Origin: Beijerinckiaceae bacterium
GTDB taxonomy: Bacteria > Pseudomonadota > Alphaproteobacteria > Rhizobiales > Beijerinckiaceae
Assembly: GCA_027346205.1 (NCBI GenBank)
Contig: DAIESR010000019.1
Span: 1 to 13,257 of the forward strand
Length of the DNA stretch: 13,257 bases
Direction of reading: 5' to 3'
Shown here: piece by piece, positions 6,249-13,257 of the stretch
Layout of the letters: every line of letters starts with the position of its first letter
How positions within the stretch are numbered: the stretch's first letter is position 1
Position numbers and translations under genes: made by a program
The notes under the pieces: generated by a model
Told to the model about the DNA's origin: nothing
The model's database searches: none
Seen by the model: the letters and a program-made list of their open reading frames with translations, nothing else

Positions 6249-7496
6249 GTGAGAACAACCGACATCGCAATTATTGGCGCCGGTCCTTATGGGCTTTCCA
6301 TTTCCGCTCACCTTCGCGCCAAAGAAATTTCCCACGAGGTTTTTGGTCAGCCCATGAGCAGTTGGCGGCGCTATATGCCAACCGCCATGCTTCTGCGCTC
6401 CGAGGCGCATGCGTCAAATTTGTGGGACCCGGAACGTCGCTACACCTTCGAGCGCTTCTGCGTTGAAAAGGGGATCTCTTATGTTGCAAGCGGTCGGCCG
6501 GTGCCGATCGCGCTCTTTCTCAATTATGCGGAATGGTTTCAGATTCATGCCGTGCCCGACGTGCAAGATCAGCAACTGACGCAGCTATCCCGACAAGATG
6601 GTCAATTCCACCTGAGCGTTTCAAATGGCGACATGGTCCATGCCAGACATGTGATCATTGCGACCGGCCACAGATATTTCTGCAATCTCCCGTCCGCTCT
6701 GACCGAGCTTCCGCCTGAGCTCTACTCGCATAGCAGCGACCACAAGGATCTCACGCCCTTCATAGCGAAGGATGTCGCCGTCATCGGCGCCGGGCAAAGC
6801 AGCCTCGAGACCGCCGCGCTTTTGCATGAGCAAGGAACCAATGTGAGCATCATCGCGAGCAGCGATCATGTCAGCTGGAATGCGGACAATGATGGTGAGC
6901 GTTCTCTGCTGCAAAAAATCATCAATCCCGAGGCAGGGCTTGGCTTTGGCTGGCGCAGTGTCGCGGCATCTGAATTTCCGCAAGTCTTCTCCATGCTACC
7001 GCGATCGCTGCGATTCTATCTTGTCGGGCGTACTTGGGGGCCGTCAGGCGCATGGTGGCTGAAGAATCGCGTTTCGGGCAAGCTGCCTGTTCTGACCTCG
7101 CATGAGATCATGCGCGCCAGTGCTTCCAACGGCAAGGTCCATCTCTTCCTGCGTGCAGGCGGCAAAACGGAGGAAAAAGAATTCGACCATGTGATCGCCG
7201 CGACCGGCTTCAAAGCTGATCTGAGACGCCTTTCGTTTCTGGACCCGGCCTTGATGTCGAGCATCGCGGCCTTCGAAGGCGCGCCGCAGCTCGATCGCTT
7301 CGGCGAGTCGTCCGTACCCGGGTTGTTTTTCGTCGGTCTCTTGGCTGCCCCGACCTTCGGCCCAGTCATGCGCTTCATGTTCGGCGCGAAACATGCCGCC
7401 GCGTCCCTCGCGCAGCGATTTGCCTCCGAAAAATCGTCACATCAGCCACTGAATAACCCGATAGCGGCGACACCGTCGGCGGATCAGAGACAATAA
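6249..7496 (+). CDS. FAD/NAD(P)-dependent oxidoreductase, flavin monooxygenase-like
   Basis: This 415-residue flavoprotein has two dinucleotide-binding folds. The FAD site GAGPYG (residues 10-15) follows the start at once, and the NAD(P)H site GAGQSS (180-185) lies mid-protein. ATGH (138-141) and ATGF (318-321) are the linker motifs typical of class B flavin monooxygenases and the related ornithine/lysine N-hydroxylase group. The C-terminal GLFFVGL segment (from about residue 358) is the conserved FAD-contacting end. The reaction is likely oxygenation or oxidation of an N- or S-containing group, but the substrate cannot be read from sequence. GTG 6249 is preferred because GGAGGA (6235-6240) lies 8 nt upstream; ATG 6222 would add 9 residues with the ribosome site too close. 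It follows the ATP-grasp gene after 171 nt and faces the flippase gene convergently. Confidence 0.82.
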   Translation: MRTTDIAIIGAGPYGLSISAHLRAKEISHEVFGQPMSSWRRYMPTAMLLRSEAHASNLWDPERRYTFERFCVEKGISYVASGRPVPIALFLNYAEWFQIHAVPDVQDQQLTQLSRQDGQFHLSVSNGDMVHARHVIIATGHRYFCNLPSALTELPPELYSHSSDHKDLTPFIAKDVAVIGAGQSSLETAALLHEQGTNVSIIASSDHVSWNADNDGERSLLQKIINPEAGLGFGWRSVAASEFPQVFSMLPRSLRFYLVGRTWGPSGAWWLKNRVSGKLPVLTSHEIMRASASNGKVHLFLRAGGKTEEKEFDHVIAATGFKADLRRLSFLDPALMSSIAAFEGAPQLDRFGESSVPGLFFVGLLAAPTFGPVMRFMFGAKHAAASLAQRFASEKSSHQPLNNPIAATPSADQRQ

Positions 7497-7545
7497 CATC
7501 TCAGCTTGGCGCGTGACGGCATCGGCGAGGTCGCGCTCATGCACC

Positions 7546-8862
7546 TTATCGCTTCGTCCGAGACGCGGTCGACTGGGCTGAAGGGTGCGGCCCGTACAGC
7601 AAATCCGGGATCTCAGCTTCAGCGCCTGCCCTCGCCCTGTGCAGTCTGCGGTAGACGACCACCCAAGACGCCGCCACCACCAATGCCTCTGATACCGCAC
7701 CGCCCGCAAGCGCATTGGCCGGCGGCGCCACGAACAAGATGGCGACGACAAGCGCGGCACCGACAACCCCTGCCACAGCCGTGATAAGCGCGACCGTGCG
7801 GAAAGCCGTCATGACCTCCAGCAGGATGCGCGGCATCACGTAAAACATCATCATAGTATAGATCACGCAGGCAAAGAACCCGATCAGACGGACGGGACTG
7901 CCTTGCAGAGCATGGGAGTCGATCCGCGGCAGGATAATGATGATCACTGCGCCATAAACAAGCCCGACAAGTCCGGCAATGAACGACCAGACCTTGGTCT
8001 GATGCCACACATGGCCCGCTTCGCCGCGTGCGAGTTCGCCCGACAATTCCGGCTGCAACATATTGCCGAGCGCCGTTGCAATGACCCGCAGCGGCGAGAA
8101 CAGCACCAGGGTCGCTGCGATAGGGGCATAGGCGGCCGGCCCGCCAAATGCCGTGACCAGCAGGGCGACGGCCTGACCCTGCAAGTTTGCAGCAGTGACA
8201 CTCAAGCCCGACCAGCCAAGCTGATCCCAAAGCCGGGCATAGCGCTGCCGCACCCTATTCCTGTAACTGATCCGAAACGGCCGCCGCGACAGCACCAGCA
8301 TAACTGCTATGCCTATGGCGTTTGCCACCGCCAGAGCGAGGAAGATTCTCGGCAAAAGGTTCTCGCCATTGCCCCATAGCGCAAAAGAGATGACAGCTCC
8401 GCTCAGAATGAATGCGAAATCGCCAATGGTCGCTGCCCTTTGGCGTCGGCGCGCAAAGAAGGCCACGCGCAGATAGCTCCGCATCGACCACAGGCCGACG
8501 AAACAGCCGCCCGCGAGGGCACCGGAGTCCAGCCAAACATTCAAGAGCAGAACGACGCCGATCGCGATGAGCGTCGACAGCAGCACCGCGCCCGACCCGA
8601 AAGTCACGTCATAGGCATCTGCCGCGCGGCGCGTGCGGCTGCGTCCGATCAACACGGTCGCCGGCATGGCCGTAAGAGCGCGGATATAGGCGAGGCCCAA
8701 CCCGCCGATCACCATGACAATGGCGAAGACGCCGAAGTCCCGCGCGCTCAGCACACGCAACAGAGCGATATTGAGCGCGAAATGGAAGCCGCTTTGCATG
8801 GCCTCGCCGCTGAGCATGAGCACGAGGCGCCGCGTGATACGGGTAAGATCCGTCAGCTTCAT
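7546..8862 (-). CDS. Wzx-type polysaccharide flippase
   Basis: This is a 438-residue, highly hydrophobic protein with about twelve membrane helices and short basic loops, as in the oligosaccharide flippase (MOP) superfamily. It would translocate the undecaprenyl-linked repeat unit from the cytoplasmic to the periplasmic face of the inner membrane. The start MKLTDLTRITRRLVLMLSGEAMQSGFHF, with an amphipathic end leading into helix 1, is typical. The segment PLRVIATALGNMLQPELS fits the family's middle region. ATG 8862 overlaps the stop of the upstream glycosyltransferase by 4 nt (ATGA), which indicates translational coupling. The frame is open to 9234, but that extension is an arginine/glycine-rich shadow of the glycosyltransferase gene. 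Substrate specificity is not predictable. Confidence 0.88.
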   Translation of the reverse strand: MKLTDLTRITRRLVLMLSGEAMQSGFHFALNIALLRVLSARDFGVFAIVMVIGGLGLAYIRALTAMPATVLIGRSRTRRAADAYDVTFGSGAVLLSTLIAIGVVLLLNVWLDSGALAGGCFVGLWSMRSYLRVAFFARRRQRAATIGDFAFILSGAVISFALWGNGENLLPRIFLALAVANAIGIAVMLVLSRRPFRISYRNRVRQRYARLWDQLGWSGLSVTAANLQGQAVALLVTAFGGPAAYAPIAATLVLFSPLRVIATALGNMLQPELSGELARGEAGHVWHQTKVWSFIAGLVGLVYGAVIIIILPRIDSHALQGSPVRLIGFFACVIYTMMMFYVMPRILLEVMTAFRTVALITAVAGVVGAALVVAILFVAPPANALAGGAVSEALVVAASWVVVYRRLHRARAGAEAEIPDLLYGPHPSAQSTASRTKR

Positions 8863-10028
8863 CGCGCATCGGGCGTCACAGGAGCCCCCTTCCCGGTCGA
8901 GCATGGGCTGGCGCTCCGGCACAGCTTGGCCGCGGCGATTGCCACGATCGCAGAGGCCGCGGTCTTCTCGTTGAAGAGTGCTTCGTAGCGCGCTCGTGCC
9001 GCTGCGGGAAAGCTGCGCCAGGCCGAGGGATTCTCGATGATCGCGCGCAGCCGTTCGGCCAAAGCCGATGCGTCGCCCGGCGACACAAGCCAGCCGGTGT
9101 GCGCGTCTTCGACAACTTCCATCAACCCGCCGATCGCAGAAACGATCGGGGGGCGCCCGAAGGCCATTGCTTCTATTGCCACGCGACCCAGCGATTCCGA
9201 GCGGCGCGATGGGACTGCCACCACATCTGCCCATCGATAGAGAGGTGAGGCCTCCGGTATGAAGGGCTCGATGCCCACTTGGCCCGTCAAATTCATTTCC
9301 GCCACCAATGCCGCCAAGGTGCGCTCCCGCTCGGCATTTTCGAAAGCGCTGCCGACTATCCGCAGTTCGAGCCGCTGCCTCACCTCCAGCGGCAGTCGGG
9401 CAATGGCCTCCAGCAGGATTTCCTGTCCCTTGTTCCAGTTGATGCGCCCGAGCATCAGCAGGCGAAGAGGTCTCTGGCCATCATAAGTCATGGGCTCGGG
9501 CGCCGACGGCCCGGCGACGCCATTATAGACCACATGCGTCCGCATGTGCGCCGGAAGTGCGAAGGCCGTTCGCGTAGCTTGCGAGTTGAAAATGATTTCA
9601 GCACCGCTCCAAAGCACGATTGTCCGCAGGATCTTGAGCGCGACCCCCTCCGGAATTTCGTGAATATGCAGCAAGGCTTTGTCGCGGAAGAAGCGGGCGG
9701 CGAGCATGTGGTCCAAGATGACCGACGTATTGATATAGACGAGATCGCTCCCATGCAGCCGGCGCGCGGCCCGGGCAAGCGCGGCGGGCAACCGAGCAAT
9801 GCCTGCTGTCGCCAATCTCAATATGCTTCGCCGCCTGAGCACCCAAAGCGGCTCGAAGGCTATGCGCGTCGCCGATTCTTCCAGAAGCGAGACGATCGGT
9901 CCGCTGCGCGGCAAGACGACATCGATTTCCGCACCCAGATAGGCGGTGCTTAGCGCCGCAACGCTTTCGGCAAAGCTTCGATCGGAACCGTAGAGTTCAT
10001 AGCCCTGGTGCACGCAGGCGATCCGCAC
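8859..10028 (-). CDS. GT4-family glycosyltransferase
   Basis: This is a 389-residue retaining GT-B glycosyltransferase that would add a sugar from a nucleotide-sugar donor to the lipid-linked repeat unit at the cytoplasmic face of the membrane. The N-terminal acceptor domain starts MRIACVHQGYELYGSDRSF. The C-terminal donor domain begins at LLMLGRINWNKGQ (190-202) and carries the E-x7-E motif at E278 and E286 (ESLGRVAIE), followed by the loop AIGGLMEVV. No membrane segment is evident. The start is a GTG supported by AAGGA (complement of 10038-10042) 9 nt upstream. It is translationally coupled to the flippase and diverges from the DUF1972 transferase. Donor and acceptor sugars cannot be told from sequence. 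Confidence 0.9.
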   Translation of the reverse strand: MRIACVHQGYELYGSDRSFAESVAALSTAYLGAEIDVVLPRSGPIVSLLEESATRIAFEPLWVLRRRSILRLATAGIARLPAALARAARRLHGSDLVYINTSVILDHMLAARFFRDKALLHIHEIPEGVALKILRTIVLWSGAEIIFNSQATRTAFALPAHMRTHVVYNGVAGPSAPEPMTYDGQRPLRLLMLGRINWNKGQEILLEAIARLPLEVRQRLELRIVGSAFENAERERTLAALVAEMNLTGQVGIEPFIPEASPLYRWADVVAVPSRRSESLGRVAIEAMAFGRPPIVSAIGGLMEVVEDAHTGWLVSPGDASALAERLRAIIENPSAWRSFPAAARARYEALFNEKTAASAIVAIAAAKLCRSASPCSTGKGAPVTPDAR

Positions 10029-10097
10029 GTCGGCTTTTCCTTTTCCTCGACCGCATTTTCCACCGCTCTGCGCAATGGAGAAAGGACGATCACGGGT
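10029..10097. promoter_or_regulatory. Short divergent promoter region between two glycosyltransferases
   Basis: Two glycosyltransferase genes diverge from this 69-nt gap if the start at 10098 is correct. The promoters of both wings of the locus should lie here or extend into the 5' ends of the genes. No clear -35/-10 pair is visible. AAAGGA at 10081-10086 is the probable ribosome site of the plus-strand gene. Confidence 0.4.
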
Positions 10098-11348
10098 ATG
10101 TCCGTTGCTGCTTCACAGGAAGGTCCATTCGAATGCTTCGTTTCGGGTCACATGCTGGCAGAGATTGGAACAAAAATTATAACGGCAGAGCCCAGGATTC
10201 TCATTTTAGGAACGCGGGGCGTTCCGGCTGCGCATGGCGGCTTTGAAACTCTCGCGGAAAATCTAGCGCTCTTTCTTGTTGCGCGAGGCTGGAAAGTCGG
10301 CGTCTACTGCCAGGAGGAAGTCCCGGTCGTGCGCCAGCGCGTGCGCAGCGAAGACTGGCGCGGCATCGAACGCATCTGCATCCAGGTCTCCTCACGAGGA
10401 CCGCTCGCCACATTGGAATTCGACTGGCATTGCATCCGCGATGCCGCCACACGCGACGGCGTGTGCCTCGTCCTTGGATATAATGGAGCCGCCTTCCTTC
10501 CTTATCTACGCATCAAGGGTCGCAAGATCATGACCAATATGGACGGCATCGAATGGCGCCGCCCGAAATGGAGCTTGCCGATCAAGGCATGGTTCTGGAT
10601 GAATGAATGGATCGCGGCCTGGACGTCCCATCGCTTGATCGCCGACCATCCCGCAATCGCTGTTCATCTCGCGACCCGTGGCGTGCAACACAAAACGGTC
10701 ACCATCACCTATGGCGGATCACCGGTCTATTCCGCACCAGAAGAGCATATATATGCGCTCGGCCTGGTAGCAGACCGCTATTTCGTGTCCGTAGCCCGCA
10801 TCGAGCCGGACAATAGCATCCTCGAGATCGTCGAGGCTTTCTCCCGCAAGCGGCGCTATGCCAAACTGGTCGTGCTCGGCACGCTGGATGACGGCCTGGC
10901 CTATCACCGCCGGGTTCGCGCCGCTGCGAGCGAGGAGGTCATATTCCCCGGCGCCATCTATGATGCCAACATTGTCCAAGCTCTGCGTTTTCATGCCCGC
11001 GCCTATGTCCATGGACATAGGGTGGGCGGCACCAATCCGTCGCTTGTCGAAGCGCTATGGGCCGGCAACGCGGCAATTGCCTATGACAATGCCTATAACC
11101 GCTGGACCGCCGCAGAGGCCGGCATCTTCTTCACCGATACCAACAGCTGCGCACGGCGAATGGAAGAAGTGCTCACAGACGATGATCTCGTCATCGGTTG
11201 CAGGCATGTGGCGCGGTCGCGCGCACGCCTGCTCTTTCGCTGGCCTGATATCCTCTTGGCTTACGAGCGCGAGGCGCTATCCTTGAGCGCTCTCTCTCCC
11301 GAGACCATAGATTTCCGACCGAAGGCCACAGCAAAGAATCCGTGGTGA
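10098..11348 (+). CDS. DUF1972-type glycosyltransferase (GT4-like)
   Basis: This 416-residue glycosyltransferase has the N-terminal DUF1972 hallmark ILILGTRGVPAAHGGFET (34-51), a glycine-rich loop typical of rhamnosyltransferase-like enzymes of polysaccharide loci. The central NMDGIEWRR (147-155) is also family-like. The donor-site segment HGHRVGGTNPSLVEA (305-319) replaces the usual GT4 E-x7-E: only the second glutamate is present, with glycine where the first should be. I recall this as normal for the family. It should act in the cytoplasm on the growing repeat unit. ATG 10098 is chosen for AAAGGA 11 nt upstream; the frame opens at 10008, which would overlap the divergent gene, and ATG 10152 is another option. 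Its stop overlaps the next start (TGATG). Confidence 0.88.
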   Translation: MSVAASQEGPFECFVSGHMLAEIGTKIITAEPRILILGTRGVPAAHGGFETLAENLALFLVARGWKVGVYCQEEVPVVRQRVRSEDWRGIERICIQVSSRGPLATLEFDWHCIRDAATRDGVCLVLGYNGAAFLPYLRIKGRKIMTNMDGIEWRRPKWSLPIKAWFWMNEWIAAWTSHRLIADHPAIAVHLATRGVQHKTVTITYGGSPVYSAPEEHIYALGLVADRYFVSVARIEPDNSILEIVEAFSRKRRYAKLVVLGTLDDGLAYHRRVRAAASEEVIFPGAIYDANIVQALRFHARAYVHGHRVGGTNPSLVEALWAGNAAIAYDNAYNRWTAAEAGIFFTDTNSCARRMEEVLTDDDLVIGCRHVARSRARLLFRWPDILLAYEREALSLSALSPETIDFRPKATAKNPW

Positions 11349-12625
11349 TGTCATTCTCCCGCAGGCAGATGTTGCGTGCCGTCGCGGCGCTTGCCAGCCT
11401 CGCCGGCGCACCTGTGCAAACCAAACCTGTGCAAGCCAAATCTCCACGCGGCAAACCTATGCCGCTTTCTCTGCGGCGCGGCGTCAACACATGGCCCTGG
11501 TTCTCGTTGACCCGCGAATATCCCGCGCCGCGAACCGACTACGCATGGCCCCCGTTCGAACTCGATCGCCCCATACCGACGTCGCGCGACCTCGTGCGGC
11601 TGCGACAAGCCGGCTTCGACTTCATCCGCATTCCCGTCGATCCCGGACCTTTTCTCGCTGCCGGAGAGCAAGACAAGACCCGCCTACTCGATATGCTCAT
11701 GAGCGCTGTCGAGCAGGCCTTGAGCGCTGGCCTGTCGGTCGTCGTCAATATCCAGCCCAATGGCGCGACCCATTATTGGACGCCGGCCCGCATGGTCTCC
11801 AGCACAGCTGCGCCGAAGTTCGCCGTCTACCAGAATCTGGCCAAGGACATCGGCCACCAACTCGCGGATCTCGATCTCACCCGGGTGGCGCTCGAGCCGG
11901 TCAACGAGCCGCCGCAAGCCTGTGATTCCGTTGCCTGGCGCGACGTGCAGACAAGCCTGCTGACAACGATCCGGAGCGAAGCGCCCAATCTCACGTTGGT
12001 GGCCACCGGCGGATGCGGCAGCATGATCGCGGGGCTCGATGCGCTCGATCCCGCGCCGCTCCTCGCGCTGGAGCCACTCCTCTTCACATTTCATTTCTAC
12101 GAGCCCTATCTCTTTACGCACCAAGGCGCGACTTGGATGAGCGAGCCCATGTATCGCTGGCTCAATGCGGTGCCTTGGCCGGCTGCCGCCGGGTCTCTGG
12201 AAACAACGCTCGCCGCGGTGCGGGCGCGAATGGCGCAGGATCTGACGACAACGACAGCAGCCAAACATGCCGCCTATCAAGAAGCGAAAGACGCACTGAA
12301 GGTCTATTTCGACGCGCGGCCGGCACGGCCTTTCATCGACCATTATCTCGCTATGGCGCAGGCCTGGGGGAAGCACCATGGCATCGCCCCGGCGCGTATC
12401 CTCATGGGCGAGTTCGGCGCCTTGCGCACGGACAAGCACTTTGTGGCGTCAGCCGCGTCCGATCGAGACCGCTACATTCGCGATGTGCGCGAAAGTGCCG
12501 AAAGCTTCGGCTTTCCTTGGGCATTCTGGGATCTGTTCGATGGCATGGGCATGATGGACGACACCACGCGGGCTTTCGATCCGGCGATCATCTCCGCGTT
12601 GGGTCTGACCTTGCCGCGCGACTGA
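11348..12625 (+). CDS. Tat-exported glycoside hydrolase family 5 (cellulase-like)
   Basis: This 425-residue secreted glycosidase begins MSFSRRQMLRAVAALASLAGAP, a twin-arginine signal (SRRQML, 3-8). It is followed by a short linker with a duplicated PVQxK unit. The (beta/alpha)8 fold of GH5 is supported by the general acid/base glutamate in LEPVNEPP (E187), the HFYEP segment (249-253), and the nucleophile glutamate in MGEFGALR (E355). It would cleave beta-linked glucan or mannan-type chains in the periplasm or outside. Such enzymes in polysaccharide loci often trim, release or set the length of the polymer. ATG 11348 overlaps the upstream stop by one base (TGATG); two GTG codons just before it are alternatives. 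The 3' end overlaps the convergent polymerase gene by 38 nt. Confidence 0.9.
   Translation: MSFSRRQMLRAVAALASLAGAPVQTKPVQAKSPRGKPMPLSLRRGVNTWPWFSLTREYPAPRTDYAWPPFELDRPIPTSRDLVRLRQAGFDFIRIPVDPGPFLAAGEQDKTRLLDMLMSAVEQALSAGLSVVVNIQPNGATHYWTPARMVSSTAAPKFAVYQNLAKDIGHQLADLDLTRVALEPVNEPPQACDSVAWRDVQTSLLTTIRSEAPNLTLVATGGCGSMIAGLDALDPAPLLALEPLLFTFHFYEPYLFTHQGATWMSEPMYRWLNAVPWPAAAGSLETTLAAVRARMAQDLTTTTAAKHAAYQEAKDALKVYFDARPARPFIDHYLAMAQAWGKHHGIAPARILMGEFGALRTDKHFVASAASDRDRYIRDVRESAESFGFPWAFWDLFDGMGMMDDTTRAFDPAIISALGLTLPRD
11411..11440 (+). repeat. 15-bp tandem duplication in the GH5 linker
   Basis: CCTGTGCAAACCAAA (11411-11425) is followed directly by CCTGTGCAAGCCAAA (11426-11440), with 14 of 15 bases identical. 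It encodes PVQTK-PVQAK in frame just after the Tat signal, so it alters only linker length. Confidence 0.8.
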
Positions 12626-13257
12626 GATCGGAAGCTGCCGCAAGCGGTCTATACATGCACAAGAGAATAATAACGAATTTGGCGACGGTCGTCGTCTTCG
12701 TCGCAATGCTTTCGGAGGCATTCAAAAGAATGAGGAAAATGAGTATCGGCAGCCAGACACCCTGATGACAATCACGTGTCACCTCAAAGAGCATCAAGCC
12801 CAAAGCGATAAAAACCAGAACCGTTAGAAATGCTCCGTGATAGAGTGTCATGGACACGAATGGATTTTCGATCCCAGCTTCGAGCCCGTTCATCCGTCGC
12901 AAACTATCCACCAACGCGACGTCGGGACCGATGATGAGGCTATGCAAGGGAATGGCTTTGAACATCGCGAACATTTCGACACGGGCATAGGCGCTGCCAC
13001 CGTCCGAGATGAAGCGCTCGAAGAGAGCATTGAAAAAGCCAGTATCCGCAAGCCCACCGACTGCAAGCGGCACAAATGCCAGCAGCAGAAATGCGATCGC
13101 GATGCCCAGCAGCGGCACCCGTCCCGATCGCAAAATACGCAAGCCAAATACGATCGCGTAGAGCGTTCCGAAAACCAGCGTCGCCACAGTGGCCGCCCGG
13201 CTACCAAAAGTCACCAGCGCAGCGCATTGGAGAGCAATGAGCGTCAGCTTCAGTGCT
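12588..13257 (-). CDS. Wzy-type polysaccharide polymerase (5' end outside window)
   Basis: The minus-strand frame is open from the right edge to a stop at 12588, giving at least 223 residues of a polytopic membrane protein. Five hydrophobic segments are visible, including GIAIAFLLLAFVPLAVGG and LYHGAFLTVLVFIALGLML. The large periplasmic loop between them contains RFISDGGSAYARVEMF, and further on IENPF. This layout fits O-antigen polymerase/ligase proteins that join lipid-linked repeat units in the periplasm; the GIENPF region recalls VpsF-like polymerases, which I hold only loosely. No start is seen: the GTG at 13214 is internal because the upstream codons continue the hydrophobic helix. The last 13 codons overlap the convergent GH5 gene. 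Confidence 0.78.
   Translation of the reverse strand, partial: ALKLTLIALQCAALVTFGSRAATVATLVFGTLYAIVFGLRILRSGRVPLLGIAIAFLLLAFVPLAVGGLADTGFFNALFERFISDGGSAYARVEMFAMFKAIPLHSLIIGPDVALVDSLRRMNGLEAGIENPFVSMTLYHGAFLTVLVFIALGLMLFEVTRDCHQGVWLPILIFLILLNASESIATKTTTVAKFVIILLCMYRPLAAASDLSRAARSDPTRR

Noticed and set aside
8863..9234. N-terminal extension of the flippase frame to 562 residues
   Set aside because: The extra residues are an arginine/glycine-rich shadow of the GT4 gene, while ATG 8862 gives a normal flippase start with an ATGA overlap.
9279..9953. 224-residue plus-strand frame within the GT4 gene
   Set aside because: It lies wholly opposite a well-supported glycosyltransferase and has shadow-like composition.
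11684..12439. 251-residue minus-strand frame within the GH5 gene
   Set aside because: It is antisense to the catalytic domain with clear active-site motifs and has no protein family features of its own.
1..13257. tRNA, rRNA, CRISPR array, insertion sequence or riboswitch
   Set aside because: No cloverleaf, regular repeat-spacer array, transposase or recognisable riboswitch core was seen on either strand.

Overview
The window looks like chromosomal DNA from a GC-rich alphaproteobacterium, most likely Hyphomicrobiales. The bc1 gene order, the cytochrome c1 and MsrP sequences and the polysaccharide gene set fit this. A Beijerinckiaceae-like host is possible, but that is a guess from general resemblance.

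Positions 1-3850 are core metabolism. The window opens on the last codons of cytochrome b (petB), followed by cytochrome c1 (petC). Next, on the minus strand, is the periplasmic methionine sulfoxide reductase MsrP. After a 449-nt gene-free stretch come mtnP (methylthioadenosine phosphorylase) and apt (adenine phosphoribosyltransferase). These two overlap by 4 nt and form a compact adenine-salvage pair: the first releases adenine and the second turns it into AMP.

Positions 3895-4796 hold two small unknown genes that diverge from a 317-nt spacer. The spacer contains an AT-rich patch (28 of 31 bases A/T) and a tandem 11-bp direct repeat. It appears to mark the step from core to accessory DNA.

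Positions 4884-13257 are an extracellular polysaccharide locus. It carries an ATP-grasp ligase, a flavin monooxygenase-like oxidoreductase, a Wzx-type flippase, a GT4 glycosyltransferase, a DUF1972-type glycosyltransferase, a Tat-exported GH5 glycosidase and part of a Wzy-type polymerase that runs off the right edge. Flippase plus polymerase implies Wzx/Wzy-dependent assembly: the glycosyltransferases build a lipid-linked repeat unit in the cytoplasm, the flippase moves it across the membrane, the polymerase joins units in the periplasm, and the GH5 enzyme could trim or release the product. The ATP-grasp enzyme and the flavoenzyme are the least expected members and may decorate the glycan or make a small molecule joined to it. 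No priming transferase, Wza or Wzc is visible here, so the locus probably continues to the right.
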